Source: CAVORB01 sp963736235 (lineage in GTDB: Bacteria; Pseudomonadota; Gammaproteobacteria; Chromatiales; Chromatiaceae). Taken from it: a DNA stretch of 64,000 bases. The notes under the pieces were generated by a model. The model worked only from the letters and a program-made list of their open reading frames with translations. It did no database searches and was not told the DNA's origin. Each line of letters begins with the position of its first letter. The first letter of the stretch is position 1. The stretch lies in contig CAVTOR010000012.1 in NCBI GenBank assembly GCA_963736235.1, forward strand, positions 94,172-158,171, in the 5' to 3' direction. Of the stretch, positions 11,563-20,885 are shown piece by piece. The translations under genes and the position numbers were made by a program.

Positions 11563-14184
11563 ATGAAGAGGCCTAACGGCGATATTCCCGCTCGCGGCTC
11601 GGCTGGCCAGGCGGCAAGCGACCCGCAACGCATCAGGAGCGGGATGCTCCTATTCTCGACCCTACTGACGCTGCTGCTCGTCTGGTCCGCGTGGGACCAG
11701 ATCCGCCTCCGCCTGGGGTACGAAAAGGCGCTCGCCCGTCAGGCGACCGCCTCGCTGGCGGAGACCATTCACGCGCGGATGCAGGAGATGGAGGCCCGAC
11801 TGCGCGGCTTCGCCAGCCGGGAGCAGGCCCTGCTGGGGGCAGTCGCGGCATCCCCGGACTCGCCCGCGCTCATCGACAGCCTCTGGTTACTGATGCAGCT
11901 CGAGTTTCCCGAGGCCGAGCAGGCCCTCGTCCTGAATGCCGGCAACGGGCGGATCGCCCCCTTGGGTGGATCGCTTGAAGGAGCGAGCCTGATCCACCTG
12001 CGCCAGTTGATGCGCGGCACCGCCCCGAGCCTGCGGATCATCGCCCGCGCCGGAAGACCCGAGAGTGCCGACATCGCCACCACCTGGCAGAGCAGCGGTG
12101 ACCGTGCCGGCGGCCTGCTGATCAGCATCGGTTGCCAACAGCTGTGCGGTCCGATCACGGCCGCCGCCCCCGGCGGCCACAGTCTGCGATTACGTCCCGC
12201 GGTTGACTTCCCGGACGCTTCCAGCGGCGACCCGGACAGCATGGCAGGCGCGGCGGGGCGATTCGGCCCGCTGCTCGCGCGCCTCCCGCTGGCGGACACC
12301 GGCTGGGTGCTCGAGGACCGGCTGAGCTGGGATCAAACCCTTGCCCTGGTGTTCGGGCGCGTGGCCCTGGCGCTGGCATTGGCCGCGGCCATGCTGCTCG
12401 CCGGCATCCCCTTCTATCGCCGGCTCGTAGAGCAGAGCCGTGATGCAGAACGGGTCAAGGCCGATCTGCACGAGGGCCAGCTCAAGCTGCAGGCGGTGCT
12501 CGCGGCCACGACCGAGGGCATGGTGCTCACCGACGCGGAGGGACGCGTCGAGCTGTTCAATCCCGCCGCCGAGATGATGTTCGGCCGTCTGGCGGTGGAC
12601 GTCCTGCGTACCGAGGTCTTCAAGCTGCTGCCGGAGTTCTTCTCCACGGCGAGCCTCGCGACCCTGATGGCCGAGCAGCCCGGCATCGAGTCCCCCACCC
12701 TGGTGCGCGAGAGCAACGGACGGCGCAGAGGTGGCGAGGAATTTCCGGTCCGCCTGTGGATGAGCACCGTCCGTTTCGACGGCCAACCGCACCTGCTGAT
12801 GGTGGTCCAAGACCTGACGGAACACGCGCACAACGAGGAGAAGCTGGTGTTCCTGGAGCACCACGACGTCCTGACGGGCCTGCCCAACCGCAGAGAGTTC
12901 GAGCACAGGCTGTCGCAGATCATCGACCGGGACTTGGCTGGCGCTGGTCCGCATGCCCTGTGCTACGTGGACGTCGACCAGTTCAAGCTGGTCAACGACA
13001 CTTGCGGCCACGACGCCGGCGACGAACTGCTGAAGCAGATCGCCGTCCTGTTCGAGTCGAAGATGCGCGGAACCGAGATCATCGCCCGCCTCGGCGGTGA
13101 TGAGTTTGGCGCTCTGCTTCTCAACTGCGCAGCCGAGGAAGCGACCCGCATCTGCGACGGCTTCATGCAGACCGTGCGCAGCTTCCTGTTTACGTCGCGC
13201 GACCAGTCCTTCGACGTCGCCGTCAGCATCGGGCTGGTCGAGTTCGCCGTCGACAGCGAAAGCGCATCCAGCATTCTCGGCAAGGCTGACGTCGCCTGCG
13301 AGATGGCCAAGCGGCACGGCCGCGACCGTATCCACCTCTATCACGAGGGAGACACGGAGCTCGTCCGCCACCACGGAGACATGCGTCTTGTCGCCACCAT
13401 CTCTCGCGCCCTGAGCGACGGGCGCTTCCGCCTGTATGCGCAGCCCATCGTGCCGATTGCCGCCGGATACTCCAAGCGCCACTTCGAGGTCTTGGTCAGG
13501 ATGGTCGACGAGAACGGCATCCCCGTCATCCCGGACGACTTCATCCCCGCCGCCGAGCGTTACATCCTGATGCCTTCGGTCGACCGCTGGATCATCAACC
13601 ACCTGTTCAGCCTGCAGGCGCAGAACCTCCGCGCCTGGCATGCCCAAGGCTGCGACGGCTTCCTGTTCGCGGTCAACCTGTCGGGGACATCGATCACGGA
13701 CGAGGGATTCCTGCGCTACCTCAAGCGCCAGTTCACCGAGTGGGACGTTCCCTACCAGAGCATCTGCTTCGAGATCACCGAGACGGCGGCGGTGCGCAAG
13801 CTGGAGCAGGCCCGCACCTTCATGGAAGAGCTCTCCGCCCTCGGCTGCAGCTTCGCCCTGGACGATTTCGGCACCGGCCTGTCCTCCTATAGCTATCTGC
13901 GCGAGCTGCCGGTGGACTACCTGAAGATCGACGGCAGCTTCGTGCGCGGCATGACCGAAGATCCCGTGAACCACGCCCTGGTGGATTCGATCAACCAGAT
14001 CGGGCACGTGCTGGGTCTGCGGACCATCGCCGAGTGGGCGGAGGACAAGGCCACGGTCAACCAGCTGCGGGCGCTGAACGTCGACTTCGCCCAGGGCTAC
14101 GCCGTCGGCGAACCGGTGCTCGTGGACGGTATTACGCTCGCCGACGCCGTCGTCGAGCGCCCGCTGCAGCGCGCCGTCTTGTGA
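11563..14184 (+). CDS. Membrane-bound PAS-GGDEF-EAL cyclic-di-GMP regulator
   Basis: A membrane signalling protein of 873 residues controlling cyclic-di-GMP. It has one N-terminal membrane segment (about 28-45), a periplasmic sensor region, a second membrane segment (about 262-285), a PAS domain (VLAATTEGMVLTDAEGRVEL, about 310-425), a GGDEF domain and a C-terminal EAL domain. The cyclase motif is intact (RLGGDEFGAL, about residue 511), as are CYVDVDQFKLVNDTCGHDAG residues. In the phosphodiesterase half the signature reads EVL rather than EAL (FEVLVRMVDENG), a variant found in active enzymes. LDDFGTGLSSYSYL and VDYLKIDGSFVRG keep the metal and catalytic residues. Both activities are therefore possible. 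Its stop overlaps the start of the DUF815 ATPase gene (GTGA), suggesting coupled translation. Confidence 0.9.
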   Translation: MKRPNGDIPARGSAGQAASDPQRIRSGMLLFSTLLTLLLVWSAWDQIRLRLGYEKALARQATASLAETIHARMQEMEARLRGFASREQALLGAVAASPDSPALIDSLWLLMQLEFPEAEQALVLNAGNGRIAPLGGSLEGASLIHLRQLMRGTAPSLRIIARAGRPESADIATTWQSSGDRAGGLLISIGCQQLCGPITAAAPGGHSLRLRPAVDFPDASSGDPDSMAGAAGRFGPLLARLPLADTGWVLEDRLSWDQTLALVFGRVALALALAAAMLLAGIPFYRRLVEQSRDAERVKADLHEGQLKLQAVLAATTEGMVLTDAEGRVELFNPAAEMMFGRLAVDVLRTEVFKLLPEFFSTASLATLMAEQPGIESPTLVRESNGRRRGGEEFPVRLWMSTVRFDGQPHLLMVVQDLTEHAHNEEKLVFLEHHDVLTGLPNRREFEHRLSQIIDRDLAGAGPHALCYVDVDQFKLVNDTCGHDAGDELLKQIAVLFESKMRGTEIIARLGGDEFGALLLNCAAEEATRICDGFMQTVRSFLFTSRDQSFDVAVSIGLVEFAVDSESASSILGKADVACEMAKRHGRDRIHLYHEGDTELVRHHGDMRLVATISRALSDGRFRLYAQPIVPIAAGYSKRHFEVLVRMVDENGIPVIPDDFIPAAERYILMPSVDRWIINHLFSLQAQNLRAWHAQGCDGFLFAVNLSGTSITDEGFLRYLKRQFTEWDVPYQSICFEITETAAVRKLEQARTFMEELSALGCSFALDDFGTGLSSYSYLRELPVDYLKIDGSFVRGMTEDPVNHALVDSINQIGHVLGLRTIAEWAEDKATVNQLRALNVDFAQGYAVGEPVLVDGITLADAVVERPLQRAVL

Positions 14185-15041
14185 GCGACGTCCCGGCGCT
14201 CATCGACCGCGCGGCGGCGCTGCTCGAGCGGATCGAGGATCTGCTGCCGCCGGCACCCGCCAACCCGGACTGGCGGGCGCAGGCCTTCCGCTGGCGCAGG
14301 GAGCAGGGCCGGGGTCAGCTGCAGCCGATACCCCATCCGCACCGCGTCGCCATCGGCGATCTGCTGTGCCTGGAGCACCAAAGGGCGGAGATCGAGCGCA
14401 ACACCCGCCAGTTCCTCGCCGGAAGGAGCGCCAACAACGTCCTGCTCTGGGGCTCCAGGGGCACCGGCAAGTCGTCCCTGGTCAAGGCCCTGTTCAACGA
14501 GCTGCGAGGACATGGATTGCGTCTGATCGAGGTGGACAAGGACGATCTCTTGGACCTGCCCGACATCCTGGAGCTGGTGCGCTACCGCTCGGAGCGCTTT
14601 CTCGTCTTCTGCGACGACCTCTCGTTCGAGGCCAACGAGACCGGCTACAAGGCGCTGAAGGCGGCGCTTGAGGGCTCCATCAGCGCCGCACCAGACAACC
14701 TGCTGATCTACGCGACCTCCAACCGCCGGCACCTGATGCCCGAGTTCCAGCGCGAGAACCGCGAAGCGAGGCTGGTGGACGGAGAGATTCACCAGGGTGA
14801 GAGCGTGGAAGAGAAGATCTCCCTGTCGGACCGCTTCGGACTCTGGATCGCCTTCCACCCCTTCACGCAGGCCGAATATCTCGCCGTCGTCCACCACTGG
14901 CTGCGCCGGTTCGGCGCGGCGGCGAGCGACCACGAGGAGATCGAGCGCGCGGCCCTGCGGTGGGCGCTGCGACGTGGCTCGCGCAGCGGGCGCACCGCCT
15001 GGCAGTTCGCCCGCGACTGGGCAGGACGGATGGAACCCTAA
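14181..15041 (+). CDS. DUF815 AAA-type ATPase
   Basis: A 286-residue P-loop ATPase of the DUF815 family, whose cellular role is not established. The GTG start at 14181 overlaps the TGA of the upstream GGDEF/EAL gene. The N-terminus (VPALIDRAAALLERIEDLLP) is helical; Walker A is LLWGSRGTGKSSLVKAL at about residue 95; the Walker B-like FLVFCDDLSFEANETGYKAL and sensor region NLLIYATSNRRHLMPEF are intact. A C-terminal lid (EEKISLSDRFGLWIAFHPF) follows. Genes of this family are often found alone, so the coupling to a cyclic-di-GMP regulator is the notable context here. The stop codon merges with the first bases of a dispersed repeat copy. Confidence 0.88.
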   Translation: MSDVPALIDRAAALLERIEDLLPPAPANPDWRAQAFRWRREQGRGQLQPIPHPHRVAIGDLLCLEHQRAEIERNTRQFLAGRSANNVLLWGSRGTGKSSLVKALFNELRGHGLRLIEVDKDDLLDLPDILELVRYRSERFLVFCDDLSFEANETGYKALKAALEGSISAAPDNLLIYATSNRRHLMPEFQRENREARLVDGEIHQGESVEEKISLSDRFGLWIAFHPFTQAEYLAVVHHWLRRFGAAASDHEEIERAALRWALRRGSRSGRTAWQFARDWAGRMEP

Positions 15042-15081
15042 AGAGACGCTGATGATTGGCCATCCTGGCCAAAACCAGCAC
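15038..15081 (-). repeat. Dispersed repeat family, partial copy A (right half)
   Basis: The sequence from CTAAAGAGACGCTGAT to CCAGCACG is the reverse complement of the right half of the repeat seen complete at 61710-61796. It keeps the GGCCATCCTGGCC palindrome and the GCGTCTC terminus. It directly abuts the stop codon of the DUF815 gene and may provide its mRNA 3' end. Confidence 0.65.
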
Positions 15082-15188
15082 GCCACTCGTTGGCAAGGCA
15101 CGAAACCGCGGATGGGCGCGGCACCGCCGGCAGACGTGAATAACGGGGCGTGACGCCCCGCTTCCAAATCACCAGGCCTCGAGAAGCC

Positions 15189-15998
15189 TCAGCGGTGCGG
15201 GAACTCCGGCATCGCCGGCATCGCCGGCATGGGCGGCGGCTCCGGCATCGCCGGAATCGGCGGTGGCTCCGGCATGGGCGGCCGCACATAGTGGGGGAAG
15301 TCAGGATTCGTCCAGCCGTCCTGCGCCAGCTTGTCCGCCGGCGGGCGAAGACGCGAGGTGTAGTCCAGCACGGCCGCCTCCTCGCGGGCGGTGAACCCCT
15401 TGATCTGCTTGACCATCTTCGGGTCTGAGTTCTTGCGGCGCCCGGAGCGGATCATGTCGAACTGGCGCACCAGATAGTTGTAGTGCTGACCGGCGATGGC
15501 CGGCATGTGGTCTTTCTCGTTCCCCTCGCCCTGCTTGCCGTGGCACTTCACGCAGTTGTCCGCGTAGAGCTGCTTTCCGAGCTCGAGGTCCATGCCGGGA
15601 CCGACGCCGTTATGCGGCGTCATCGGCAGCGCCTCGACGTACGCAGCCACGTCCGCGATACTCTGCGGCCCCCCAAGGATGCGCGGTATCGAGAACGGGT
15701 ACATCAGCGGATTGTCGCGGTTCCGGGCGCGGATGTCCGCCAGCTGCTTGATGATGACGGTGCGCAGCTGACCGGCGATCTGGGGGTAGGCGCCATCCAT
15801 GCTGCCCCAGCCCTCCGGGCGGTGGCAGACGGTGCAGGTCAGATAGACCTTGCGGCCGTTGTCCAGATTCGGCTCCAGGGCCATCACCTGATCGTACTCC
15901 GCCTGGGCGATATCCGCGGGCGTGGCGGCGAGCAACGGGAACGCCGCGAGCGCCGAGCACGCCGCCGCGCCCGCATGTAAGACATGCCTTGTTTTCAT
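15189..15998 (-). CDS. Dihaem cytochrome c (c4-like) with proline-rich tail
   Basis: A periplasmic electron carrier with two haem-binding sites, CTVCH (about residue 55) and CVKCH (about residue 150). An N-terminal signal peptide is visible (MKTRHVLHAGAAACSALAAF, cleavage near LLAATPA). Each haem domain repeats the c4-type pattern: YPQIAGQLRTVIIKQLADIR and MPAIAGQHYNYLVRQFDMIR, arguing for an internal duplication. After the second domain the protein ends in a roughly 35-residue tail rich in Met-Pro (PPMPEPPPIPAMPEPPPMP...), encoded by short tandem repeats at about 15200-15290. This tail is unusual for cytochromes c4. Start ATG at 15998. No partner oxidase is adjacent, so its redox partner is unknown. 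Confidence 0.85.
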   Translation of the reverse strand: MKTRHVLHAGAAACSALAAFPLLAATPADIAQAEYDQVMALEPNLDNGRKVYLTCTVCHRPEGWGSMDGAYPQIAGQLRTVIIKQLADIRARNRDNPLMYPFSIPRILGGPQSIADVAAYVEALPMTPHNGVGPGMDLELGKQLYADNCVKCHGKQGEGNEKDHMPAIAGQHYNYLVRQFDMIRSGRRKNSDPKMVKQIKGFTAREEAAVLDYTSRLRPPADKLAQDGWTNPDFPHYVRPPMPEPPPIPAMPEPPPMPAMPAMPEFPHR

Positions 15999-16161
15999 TT
16001 CAAATCCTCCAAGCTCCTAATTCACGGACCGCGATGAGCGCCTAGGCCAGGTCGCGAATCACCGCTGATCCTGCCGGAGATTAGTCCGGCACCGCGCGGA
16101 GACGCAACCCCGAGACAGACTCAGAAAAGGTGCCGCGATGGCGGACCAGAAACGGTCCCGC

Positions 16162-16626
16162 TCAGTTGATCCTCAGCTTGTCGGCCACGTTGGCATGGAA
16201 GATTGCCTTGTGCACGTCGCCGAGGCTGAGCATACCCATCAGCACGCCATCCTCGGCCACCGGAATGCGGCGGAAACGGTGCCGCGCCATGACGCTGGCG
16301 GCCCGCAGGACGTGGATATCCGGGGTCACCGTGATGGGATTGCGGGTCATCAGATCCGAGACCGACTGCGCCAACACGTCCTTGTACCTGGCCATCTCCC
16401 TGTCCAGGTCCACGTTGCCCATGCCCTCCTCCATCAGGCTCTCGAGCGTGGGGAACAGGCTGTGCAGCACATCCTTCTCGGCAATCAGGCCGACCAAGCG
16501 CCTGCCCTCCTCCACGACAGGTATACCGGGGATCCGATACAGGCACATGATCGAAGCAACCTCCATGACCTTGGTATCCGGGCTGACCGAACGTATGGAA
16601 CGGTTCATGATCTCTTTGACTTGCAT
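16162..16626 (-). CDS. Tandem CBS-domain protein
   Basis: A stand-alone pair of CBS domains (154 residues), a module that usually binds adenosyl nucleotides and regulates a partner. The first CBS is MQVKEIMNRSIRSVSPDTKV to GLIAEKDVLHSLFP; the second runs SVSDLMTRNPITVTPDIHVL to GMLSLGDVHKAIFHANVADK. The start at 16626 is chosen because GGAGG lies about 11 nt upstream and the typical CBS N-terminus begins there; upstream sequence in frame looks non-coding. The partner is not evident. It is divergent from nrdA, with the ribonucleotide reductase control region between them. Confidence 0.85.
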   Translation of the reverse strand: MQVKEIMNRSIRSVSPDTKVMEVASIMCLYRIPGIPVVEEGRRLVGLIAEKDVLHSLFPTLESLMEEGMGNVDLDREMARYKDVLAQSVSDLMTRNPITVTPDIHVLRAASVMARHRFRRIPVAEDGVLMGMLSLGDVHKAIFHANVADKLRIN

Positions 16627-17010
16627 GATGAAGACGTCCTCCTTTGGATTTGGTTCTGATATCGACCGGTTTCCGCCGCTGACCGATCCCGGAGATCCGA
16701 TCGTCCGCGGTCGCTCGTTCGGCCGCGGATTATAACCCGAGCCACCCGGCCCGAACGAAGGAAGCGAGAGCGAGCCGGGGTTCCGCTCCGCGTCACGAGG
16801 GATGGCCCCCAGCGCCGGGCGACGCCATCCAAGCCGGGTGGCAGCGCCAGGGGCCGGTGCCTTTTTCCACAGGCCCATTGCCACGCCTATCCACAAAGCC
16901 GTGCGGCGGCAGCTCCCGCCAATGCTGGGGGAGCCGCCCCGAAGCAAGCTTGAGCCCGCGATTTATCCACAGGCCGCGCACAGCTCGCCCCCATTCTTCC
17001 ACCGGCTTCT

Positions 17011-17058
17011 ACACAACATATGGGGGTTGACAGGCTATCCGTAGCGTATATATTGCGG
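17011..17058 (+). promoter_or_regulatory. Tandem NrdR-box-like operator of nrdA
   Basis: Two 16-bp sites, ACACAACATATGGGGG (17011-17026) and AGCGTATATATTGCGG (17043-17058), start exactly 32 bp apart. Both fit the NrdR-box core CWATATATWG with one or two mismatches. NrdR-boxes upstream of nrd operons are normally paired with about three helical turns between them, which this spacing matches. They lie about 85-130 bp before the nrdA start and overlap a candidate promoter, as expected for ATP-cone repressor NrdR. The nrdR gene itself is not in the window. Confidence 0.6.
17027..17054 (+). promoter_or_regulatory. Candidate sigma-70 promoter of nrdA
   Basis: A perfect -35 hexamer TTGACA (17027-17032) is followed after 16 bp by TATATT (17049-17054). 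It sits between and over the two NrdR-like boxes, so repressor binding would occlude it. A GAGGAG ribosome site at about 17131 precedes the nrdA ATG at 17142. Confidence 0.6.
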
Positions 17059-17141
17059 TCAAACGTCGTTTGCCGTACCGTCCACGCAGTCTGTGGACAA
17101 CCCCCGTCTGAGTAATGCACGAGCCGTCCTGAGGAGGAGCC

Positions 17142-20065
17142 ATGGCCACCGAAGCGCCGTCCGCCGAGCCAACGCAAGACATCGCCGTACCCCCCGAGCC
17201 CGCCGAGCACGCGAGCCGCACCGAGGTCGAGGCCCTTGCCCCGGGCAAGGTCCAGGTGATCCGCCGCAACGGCAAGGTCACCCACTTCGACCGAACAAGA
17301 TCATGGTCGCCATGACCAAGGCCTTCCTCGCCGTGGAGGGCGGCAGCGCGGCCGCCTCCAGCCGCATCCACGACAAGGTGCGCGAGCTCGACCGAGCAGG
17401 TCGCCTCGGCCCTGACCCGCCGCCTGCCCGGCGGCGGCACCGTCCACATCGAGGACATCCAGGACCAGGTCGAGCTGGCGCTGATGCGCGCCGGCGAGCA
17501 CAAGGTCGCCCGCGACTACGTGCTGTACCGCGAGCAGCGCGCCCGCGAGCGCGCCCAGAAGGCGGCGCGCCGAGCCCAAGGCGGAAGCGCCGGGACTCAG
17601 CGTCACCCTGGCCGACGGCAGCACCCGACCGCTGGACATCGAGCGCATGCGCCGCCTGGTCGAGGAGGCCTGCCGGGATCTGGAGGCGGTGGACGGCGAG
17701 AAGATCCTCGCCGAGACCTGCCGCAACCTGTTCGACGGCGTCAAGGAGGCGGACGTGGGCCAGGCCCTGGTCATGAGCGCCCGCGCCATGATCGAGAAGG
17801 AGCCCAGTACAGCCAGGTGGCCGCCCGCCTGCTGCTGGACATCCTGCGGCGCGAGGCGCCTGGATTTTCTGGGACTGGGGATCGGGGTCGAGACCCAGGC
17901 GGACCTGGCCGAGCGCTACGCCGAGTACTTCTCCGCCTACGTCAAGCGAGGCCGGCGGACCTGGAACTGCTCGACCGCCGCCTCGCCCAGTACGACCTGC
18001 GAGCGCCTGGGCGCGGCCCTCAAGCCGGAGCGCGACCTGCAGTTCACCTACCTCGGGCTGCAGACCCTCTACGACCGCTATTTCATCCACACCGCGGACG
18101 GGGTGCGCTTCGAGCTGCCCCAGGCCTTCTTCATGCGCGTCGCCATGGGGCTGGCCATCAACGAGATCGACCGCGAGGAGCGCGCGATCGAGTTCTACGA
18201 ACTGCTGTCCAGCTTCGACTTCATGAGCTCGACGCCGACCCTGTTCAACTCCGGCACCCTGCGTCCGCAGCTCAGCTCCTGCTACCTGACCACGGTCCCG
18301 GACGACCTCGACGGCATCTACGGCGCGATCAAGGACAACGCCCTGCTCTCCAAGTTCGCCGGCGGCCTCGGCAACGACTGGACCCGGGTGCGCGGCATGG
18401 GCGCCCACATCAAGGGCACTAACGGCAAGAGTCAGGGCGTCGTGCCCTTCCTCAAGGTCGCCAACGACACCGCCGTCGCGGTCAACCAGGGCGGAAAGCG
18501 AAAGGGCGCCGTGTGCGCCTACCTGGAGACCTGGCACATCGACATCGAGGAGTTCCTGGAGCTGCGCAAGAACACCGGCGACGACCGCCGCCGCACCCAC
18601 GACATGAACACCGCCAACTGGGTGCCGGACCTGTTCATGAAGCGCGTCGCCGAGGACCAGCACTGGACTCTGTTCTCGCCCGACGAGACCCCGGACCTGC
18701 ACGACCTCACCGGCCAGGCCTTCGAGGCCGCCTACACCGCCTACGAGGAGCGCGCCGCCCGCGGCGACATGAGGGTCAGCAAGAAGGTCAAGGCGGTCGA
18801 CCTGTGGCGCAAGATGCTCGCCATGCTGTTCGAGACCGGCCACCCCTGGCTCGCCTTCAAGGACCCCTGCAACCTGCGCTACACCAACCAGCACGCGGGC
18901 ACGGTCCACAGCTCCAACCTCTGCACCGAGATCACCCTGCACACCAACGATCAGGAGATCGCCGTATGCAACCTGGGCTCGGTCAACCTGGCCGCCCACG
19001 TCACCGACAAGGGCCTCGACACCGCCAAGCTGCGCAAGACCGTCACCACGGCCATGCGCATGCTCGACAACGTCATCGACTACAACTTCTACAACGTGCC
19101 CCAGGCGCGCAACTCCAACCTGCGCCACCGCCCGGTCGGGCTCGGCATCATGGGCTTCCAGGACGCGCTCTACAAGCTGCGCATCCCCTACGCCAGCACC
19201 GAGGCGGTGCAATTCGCCGACCACAGCATGGAGGCCGTCTCCTACTACGCCATCCAGGCCTCCACCGAGCTCGCCGAGGAGCGCGGGCGCTACTCCAGCT
19301 TCGACGGCAGCCTGTGGAGCCAGGGCATCCTGCCCATCGACTCCATCGCCCGTCTGGAGGAAGGCCGCGGCGGCTACCTGCAGATGGACAGGTCCAGCAC
19401 GCTGGACTGGGACACGCCTGCGCGAGCGGGTCAGGACCGTCGGCATGCGCAACTCCAACTGCATGGCCATCGCGCCCACCGCGACCATCTCCAACATCGC
19501 CGGGGTCAGCCAGTCCATCGAGCCGACCTATCAGAACCTGTTCGTCAAATCGAACCTCTCCGGGGAGTTCACCGTGGTGAACCCCTACCTCGTCGCAGAC
19601 CTGAAGGAACAGGGCCTGTGGGATGCGGTCATGGTCAATGACCTGAAGTATTACGACGGCTCCGTGCAAGCCATCGACCGCGTCCCGCAGGAGCTCAAGG
19701 AGCTCTACGCCACCGCCTTCGAGATCGACGCCCGCTGGCTGGTCGAGGCCGGCAGCCGCCGCCAGAAGTGGCTCGACCAGGCCCAGAGCCTGAACCTCTA
19801 CATGAGCGAGCCCAACGGCAAGAAGCTCGACAACCTCTACAAGCTCGCCTGGGTGCGCGGGCTGAAGACGACCTATTACCTGCGGTCCATGGGGGCGACC
19901 CATGTGGAGAAGTCCACGATGGACGATTCCAGCCGCGCCAATCGGTTGAGCGCGGTGGGGGGGAGTTATTCCGCTGCCAAGGCCAAGGGAAACGGTAAAG
20001 GGACCGGATCTGAGGAGGTGAAGGCTTGTTCGATTTTGGATCCGGAGTGTGAGGCTTGTCAGTAG
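17142..20065 (+). CDS. nrdA: Class Ia ribonucleotide reductase large subunit, multiple frameshifts
   Basis: NrdA reduces ribonucleoside diphosphates to deoxyribonucleotides. The start at 17142 follows GAGGAG; the N-terminus holds an ATP-cone (KVQVIRRNGKVTHFD, then PNKIMVAMTKAFLAVEGGSA in another frame). The body from about 18000 to 19400 is in one frame with STPTLFNSGTLRPQLSSCYL, active-site NLCTEITLH, NLGSVNLAAH and RPVGLGIMGFQDAL. The tail from about 19430 gives NSNCMAIAPTATISNIAGVS and ends CSILDPECEACQ, the C-terminal cysteine pair that passes electrons to the active site. About 970 residues in total. Around seven frame changes cluster at 17290-18000 plus one near 19420. For an essential gene these are best explained as sequence errors. 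The partner nrdB lies 3.8 kb downstream. Confidence 0.93.
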
Positions 20066-20243
20066 AACGGAATTGAACCGCGACTGCGCAGAGGATGCGC
20101 ACACGGTTCTTGCTGGTTACGGAAAGATGGAAGGGATGCAGAGTTCCCCGAACCATTGGGAGTCCGGCGCTATCCCAAATCTGCCCGGTATTCGACTTAA
20201 CGATTCTGCATACCACACTGTCACCACAAAAAAGGTGCGCGTC

Positions 20244-20480
20244 ATGGCCGTCATCCGAAAACTAGAGAAAATCACACTTGACAAGGACAGCACACATACT
20301 GAAACCGACGCAACATACTCGATAGTTCAATCTGAGGGGGAGTCTTATCTTCAAATAGACACGTATGGGTCGAAGGATCGAAAAATGGAAGGCAAAAAAA
20401 GCCAGTCCATACGACTGTCTACTGAAGCTATTGATCAACTGCAATCCATAATCAAAAAAAACAAACTTGGGTCTCACTAG
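20244..20480 (+). CDS. Small conserved protein of unknown function, AT-rich
   Basis: A 78-residue protein, MAVIRKLEKITLDKDSTHTE to the C-terminal IKKNKLGSH, rich in Lys, Ser and Thr with no signal peptide or membrane segment. The pattern YLQIDTYGSKDRKMEGKKSQ looks like a compact globular domain. Its base composition is far more AT-rich than the flanking nrdA, suggesting recent acquisition. The ATG at 20244 is the only suitable start. It sits between nrdA and a REP/RAYT block. I do not recognise a function. Confidence 0.6.
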   Translation: MAVIRKLEKITLDKDSTHTETDATYSIVQSEGESYLQIDTYGSKDRKMEGKKSQSIRLSTEAIDQLQSIIKKNKLGSH

Positions 20481-20485
20481 CCCAC

Positions 20486-20514
20486 GTAGGACGCAATAGC
20501 GAAGCGTATTGCGC
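20486..20514 (-). repeat. REP-type palindrome 1
   Basis: GTAGGACGCAATAGCGAAGC followed by GTATTGCGC: the two halves GCGCAATA and TATTGCGC pair into a hairpin. It belongs to the same family as the palindromes at 20837, 21282 and 21876 that surround the RAYT gene, and has the orientation of the copy at 21282. Confidence 0.65.
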
Positions 20515-20608
20515 AGAAACAGAAAACGACGAACTGAAAGTTTATCGCATGATTTCGCCTCGCTCCGAACCAGTTGCCAAGATCAACGCCCTGCAGGCGA
20601 GGCGAGAT

Positions 20609-20634
20609 ACTTTCTTTGTGCGCACAAAGAAAGT
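20609..20634. repeat. Perfect 26-bp palindrome
   Basis: ACTTTCTTTGTG joined to its complement CACAAAGAAAGT with a GC centre. It heads a GC-rich stretch (to about 20810) resembling, in altered form, the long repeats at 20886 and 21926, which carry a similar CTTTCTTTTG hairpin. No protein is supported in this stretch. Confidence 0.6.
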
Positions 20635-20836
20635 AACCAAAGAAATCCGCCCCCTTGCCGCGACACCCTCTGCGCTTCTCGCCGTTTCCGGGGGTCGGCC
20701 GACGGCACGTCCATGTACCGACGACCGACGCGCGCGATCCCTCGCGCGCCCCTTCGGGCTGTTAACGCAAACGGCTGCTATGCTCGACGCGGCAAAAGGG
20801 AATAACGCCGCCGCTCGGCCGAAAACGGCCGGCATT

Positions 20837-20867
20837 CGGCGCAATACGCTTTGCTATTGCGCCCTAC
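20837..20867 (+). repeat. REP-type palindrome 2
   Basis: CGGCGCAATACGCTTTGCTA followed by TTGCGCCCTAC. It is nearly identical to the copy at 21876 and directly precedes the first long repeat, just as the 21876 copy precedes the second. Confidence 0.7.
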
Positions 20868-20885
20868 GAGACTGCGGGCTCGACC

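Noticed and set aside
12190..14007. 605-residue minus-strand frame opposite the GGDEF/EAL gene
   Set aside because: Shadow frame; the plus strand has complete PAS, GGDEF and EAL domains.
17278..19518. 746-residue minus-strand frame opposite nrdA
   Set aside because: Val/Gly/Leu-rich shadow of the nrdA coding strand with no recognisable domain.
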